Source of the DNA: Flavobacteriales bacterium
GTDB taxonomy: Bacteria; Bacteroidota; Bacteroidia; Flavobacteriales_D; Sanyastnellaceae
Direction of reading: 5' to 3'
Assembly (NCBI GenBank): GCA_947457285.1
Contig: CANGVZ010000135.1
Coordinates: 1-6,220, forward strand
Length of the DNA: 6,220 nt
Part shown: positions 5,154-6,220 of the stretch, one piece after another
How the letters are laid out: each line of letters begins with the position of its first letter
How positions within the stretch are numbered: position 1 is the first letter of the stretch
Notes under the pieces: model-generated
Told to the model about the DNA's origin: nothing
The model's input: only the letters and a program-made list of their open reading frames with translations
Database searches by the model: none
Made by a program: the position numbers and the translations under genes

Positions 5154-5954
5154 CTAGTTACTTTCTATAATTTCCATGAAATATCTGAAACCTATAGTAG
5201 GAGAGGGTGAGTTGTAGGTGGAGAATTTTCCGGTGCCGTCTATTTTCATGGCTTCTTCGGTATCAAGCCAACTTCCTCCTTTGGTCTTGCCTTTTTCTAA
5301 AAGCATTTCAGCCACATTTCCACTCATGTTGTAGAGACCAAATTTATTTGGCTCATAGCAAACAACTAGCGCCGTGATTTCTGCGCCATCATTTTGAATA
5401 GATGCTGTACCCATCGTGTCATCCTTGTCGCGAATAAAATTGCAACGTGGAGTTCCTTTTTTGTTTCTAAGATCATTGCCTTCCCATGGATAGATTGCTG
5501 CGGGATTTCCACCTTTTGCAGCGGATACCCACTCTTCTTCTTTCGGTAACCGAAACAAAACTTTTTTGAATTTTCTATTTTCTGATTTGCTGTAAGTGTC
5601 AGTTAGCCATTGGCAGAACAGAGTGGCGCCTTCGTAACTAATATTCACTACGGGATATTCTCTTAAGGCAGGATGTGAGTGATAGTAAGTTACAAATGGC
5701 TCATTATGACTCATGCCTTCACGCCATTTTGTGCTATCAATTTTGGCTGAATTATACTTTTCGGTCTGATTCGTTTGCTTGAGATAATTCAAGAAGGAAA
5801 CGTATTGAAAATTTGAAACTTCAGTCTTCGAAGCGTACAAATTTTCTTTAACCTTAACCAAGTTCTTTTGCGCGGCTTTTATATCAAAGTCCTTTTTCTT
5901 CCCACTGCTCCATCCGATCATCACGAGTGCTACTAATAGAATTATGTATTTCAT
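5154..5954 (-). CDS. Exported SUMF1/FGE-fold protein (GldJ/GldK-like family), catalytic cysteines absent
   Basis: 266 residues. Residues 1-18 form an export signal: K2, a hydrophobic stretch of about Y3-I13, then GWSSGKKK. The rest matches the formylglycine-generating-enzyme (SUMF1/EgtB/PvdO) fold: an early KTEVSNFQYVSFLNYL segment (43-58), YPVVNISYEGATLFCQWL (100-117), FRLPKEEEW (134-142), YPWEGN (155-160), GLYNMSGNVAEM (206-217), KGGSW (225-229) and a terminal IGFRYF. In true FGE a catalytic cysteine pair follows GGS; here no cysteine follows residue 199, so sulfatase-activating chemistry is not expected. Bacteroidota use this fold in outer-membrane lipoproteins such as GldJ and GldK of gliding/type IX secretion. 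This protein would fit that style, but it has no lipobox cysteine (W15 stands where C would) and no gld neighbours. Function unknown; it probably acts in the periplasm or on the membrane. No clear promoter or Shine-Dalgarno is visible upstream. Confidence 0.82.
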   Translation of the reverse strand: MKYIILLVALVMIGWSSGKKKDFDIKAAQKNLVKVKENLYASKTEVSNFQYVSFLNYLKQTNQTEKYNSAKIDSTKWREGMSHNEPFVTYYHSHPALREYPVVNISYEGATLFCQWLTDTYSKSENRKFKKVLFRLPKEEEWVSAAKGGNPAAIYPWEGNDLRNKKGTPRCNFIRDKDDTMGTASIQNDGAEITALVVCYEPNKFGLYNMSGNVAEMLLEKGKTKGGSWLDTEEAMKIDGTGKFSTYNSPSPTIGFRYFMEIIESN

Positions 5955-5985
5955 ATCTTGGGGTTTTTAAATGACATTCACAAAA

Positions 5986-6076
5986 CCACTCACTAGTCAC
6001 CACTCACTGGTCACCACTCACTAGTCGCTAGTCACTAGTCACTAGTCTCTAGTCACTAGTCTCTAGTCACTTGTTC
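5986..6076. repeat. Tandem heptamer array, thirteen units, consensus CTAGTCA
   Basis: Ninety-one bases divide exactly into thirteen 7-nt units in unbroken phase. The first six form three 14-nt pairs, CCACTCA followed by CTAGTCA, CTGGTCA or CTAGTCG. Then come six single units (6028-6069): CTAGTCA, CTAGTCA, CTAGTCT, CTAGTCA, CTAGTCT, CTAGTCA. A degenerate last unit, CTTGTTC, follows. There are no spacers, so it is not a CRISPR. It lies between the start of the SUMF1-like gene and the insertion sequence, and resembles the short tandemly repeated heptamers known from some other bacteria. Each CTAG carries a TAG on both strands, and the 7-nt period moves it through all frames. Confidence 0.9.
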
Positions 6077-6091
6077 TCTCATGAAATAGGT

Positions 6092-6220
6092 TGACAGCTT
6101 ATTTGTTGAAAAGTCTCTAAATTTAACTCGTTATGACAACAGAGGAACGTCGTCGGAGACAATTTACACAGGACTTTAAAAAAGCCCAAGTTCAACTAAT
6201 TGAGGCTGGCTCTCTCACCG
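6092..6220 (+). mobile_element. Left part of a probable IS3-family insertion sequence (truncated by window edge)
   Basis: Inferred from the transposase-like frame starting at 6133. The stretch 6077-6132 is non-coding and must hold the left terminal inverted repeat if this is an intact element; a TG-starting candidate end begins at 6092 (TGACAGCTTATTTGTTG). The matching right end, the target-site duplication and OrfB lie beyond the window, so the boundary is a guess. Confidence 0.35.
6133..6220 (+). CDS. Probable IS3-family transposase OrfA, N-terminal fragment
   Basis: The open frame starting at ATG 6133 runs off the window after 29 codons. It begins MTTEERRRRQFTQDFKKAQV and continues QLIEAGSLT. 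A basic stretch followed by F-(T/S)-x-(D/E)-FK and then a V-x-L-(I/V)-E-x-G pattern is the usual N-terminus of IS3/IS911 OrfA helix-turn-helix proteins, which bind the element's ends and are joined to the OrfB integrase by programmed frameshifting. The helix-turn-helix itself lies mostly outside the window. Only the N-terminal arm is visible, so another transposase or HTH regulator cannot be excluded. Confidence 0.6.
   Translation, partial: MTTEERRRRQFTQDFKKAQVQLIEAGSLT

Noticed and set aside
5986..6076. CRISPR array
   Set aside because: Units are 7 nt and contiguous with no spacers; this is a simple tandem repeat.

Overview
The window looks like a chromosomal segment of a member of the Bacteroidota (Cytophaga-Flavobacterium-Bacteroides group). 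Three things support this. Start codons are preceded by A-rich leaders with no usable Shine-Dalgarno. Two genes have matches to the Bacteroidota -7 promoter element TAnnTTTG (316-323 on +, 3005-3012 on -). The protein set also fits: an FtsX/LolC-E permease, a cystathionine beta-synthase with C-terminal CBS domains, ornithine aminotransferase, a eukaryote-like NADP isocitrate dehydrogenase and a secreted SUMF1-fold protein. The assignment is inference from sequence character, not from a marker gene.

Layout, left to right: (1) the C-terminal 100 residues of an FtsX/LolC-E type ABC permease (+, cut by the window edge); (2) cystathionine beta-synthase (344-1705, +), ending on a perfect 24-nt palindrome plus T-run; (3) convergent ornithine aminotransferase rocD (1731-2996, -); (4) an intergenic region of about 350 nt (2997-3343) that holds the rocD promoter, several inverted repeats and a GC-richer block able to form a long imperfect hairpin; (5) ndk (3344-3763, +) with a clear intrinsic terminator; (6) icd (3864-5093, +); (7) a strong hairpin between convergent genes; (8) a SUMF1/formylglycine-generating-enzyme-fold protein (5154-5954, -) with an export signal but no lipobox cysteine; (9) a 91-nt array of thirteen in-phase heptamers (consensus CTAGTCA); (10) the first 29 codons of a probable IS3-family transposase OrfA (6133 onward, +).

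The left 5.1 kb is ordinary housekeeping metabolism: sulfur amino acids, ornithine/proline/glutamate interconversion, nucleotide triphosphate balance and the TCA cycle. Apart from a possible link between the permease and the CBS gene, the genes appear to be transcribed singly. The right 1.1 kb is more accessory in character, with a CTAG-rich repeat family on both sides of the SUMF1-like gene and an insertion sequence beginning at the edge. I see no convincing new multi-gene system. The best leads are the structured GC-rich block upstream of ndk, the heptamer array with its related hairpin, and the SUMF1-like protein whose lipobox cysteine codon reads as tryptophan.
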